NCBI GenBank assembly: GCA_964364925.1
Contig: CAYIOB010000046.1
Location: forward strand, 1 to 6,358
DNA from: JAMCZC01 sp964364925
GTDB taxonomy: Bacteria > Patescibacteriota > Microgenomatia > Levybacterales > UBA12049
DNA: 6,358 nt
Reading direction: 5' to 3'
In this document: one piece after another, positions 6,190-6,358 of the stretch
How the letters are laid out: each line of letters opens with the position of its first letter
How positions within the stretch are numbered: the stretch's first letter is position 1
Notes under the pieces: model-generated
Told to the model about the DNA's origin: nothing
Seen by the model: the letters and a program-made list of their open reading frames with translations, nothing else
Databases searched by the model: none
Translations under genes and position numbers: made by a program

Positions 6190-6358
6190 ATGGGGTATAC
6201 AAAAATCGCCGTTAAAGGAGTTTCCTGGATTTGGTTATTAAACTTATTCACAAGAGGAATATCTTTGCTTAGCATAGTAATAATTGCCCGAATCTTAACC
6301 CCTTCTGAATTTGGACTCTATGGCATTGCTCTTCTTGCGATGGCTCTTCTTGAAGTTT
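6190..6358 (+). CDS. Polysaccharide (Wzx/RfbX-like) flippase, N-terminal part, cut by window end
   Basis: The frame is open from ATG at 6190 to the window end, giving 56 codons of an incomplete protein. It begins MGYTKIAVKGVSWIW, followed by hydrophobic stretches and ARILTPSEFGLYGIALLAM, the segment typical of the N-terminus of polysaccharide exporters of the MATE/MOP superfamily (Polysacc_synt, Wzx/RfbX). Such proteins have 12-14 membrane helices and flip undecaprenyl-diphosphate-linked oligosaccharides across the membrane; about one and a half helices are seen here. No earlier start fits, because the predicted promoter is directly upstream, and no later ATG would keep the conserved segment. 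There is no Shine-Dalgarno sequence and the predicted leader is very short. It is divergent from the methyltransferase gene and fits the surface-glycan context. The specific substrate is unknown. Confidence 0.8.
   Translation, partial: MGYTKIAVKGVSWIWLLNLFTRGISLLSIVIIARILTPSEFGLYGIALLAMALLEV

Noticed and set aside
1..6358. CRISPR array, tRNA or rRNA genes, insertion sequence, toxin-antitoxin or phage genes
   Set aside because: No regularly spaced repeats, cloverleaf-like segments, transposase motifs or terminal inverted repeats were found; coding regions account for nearly all bases.

Overview
The window is AT-rich (about one third G+C by eye) and almost fully coding. It uses the standard bacterial code: the complete genes stop at TAA, TAA and TAG, with no in-frame TGA. 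Promoters of the TGnTATAAT type, weak or absent Shine-Dalgarno sequences, multidomain glycosyltransferase fusions and a GC-rich palindrome carried in frame inside a gene together suggest an uncultivated Patescibacteria/CPR-type bacterium, perhaps Microgenomates-like. That assignment is inference; no rRNA or marker gene is present.

Layout: (1) 1-45 is a short leader with an extended -10 promoter. (2) 46-2640 and 2627-4885, both +, overlap by 14 bases and form an operon. Each encodes one long protein with an N-terminal GT-A (family GT2) glycosyltransferase joined to a C-terminal multi-pass GT-C module of the dolichyl/polyprenyl-phosphate-sugar-dependent type (PMT/ArnT-like). (3) 4878-6125 on the - strand meets the operon tail to tail with an 8-base overlap. 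It encodes a SAM-dependent methyltransferase with an N-terminal zinc-binding domain and a C-terminal domain typical of sugar C-methyltransferases. A 33-base GC-rich palindromic element sits in frame just before its SAM-binding motif. (4) 6126-6189 is a compact divergent promoter region with an 8-bp inverted repeat. (5) 6190 to the window end is the first 56 codons of a Wzx/RfbX-like flippase.

Together the genes read as part of a surface-glycan locus. The GT2 modules would load sugars onto polyprenyl phosphate or a lipid-linked acceptor on the cytoplasmic side. The GT-C modules would transfer lipid-carried sugars on the outer face of the membrane. The methyltransferase would make a branched or methylated sugar nucleotide, and the flippase would export lipid-linked glycan. 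Substrates cannot be read from sequence.

I do not see a wholly new system. The most notable points are the in-frame palindromic insertion, the two consecutive GT2-GT-C fusions, and the tightly overlapping divergent promoters.
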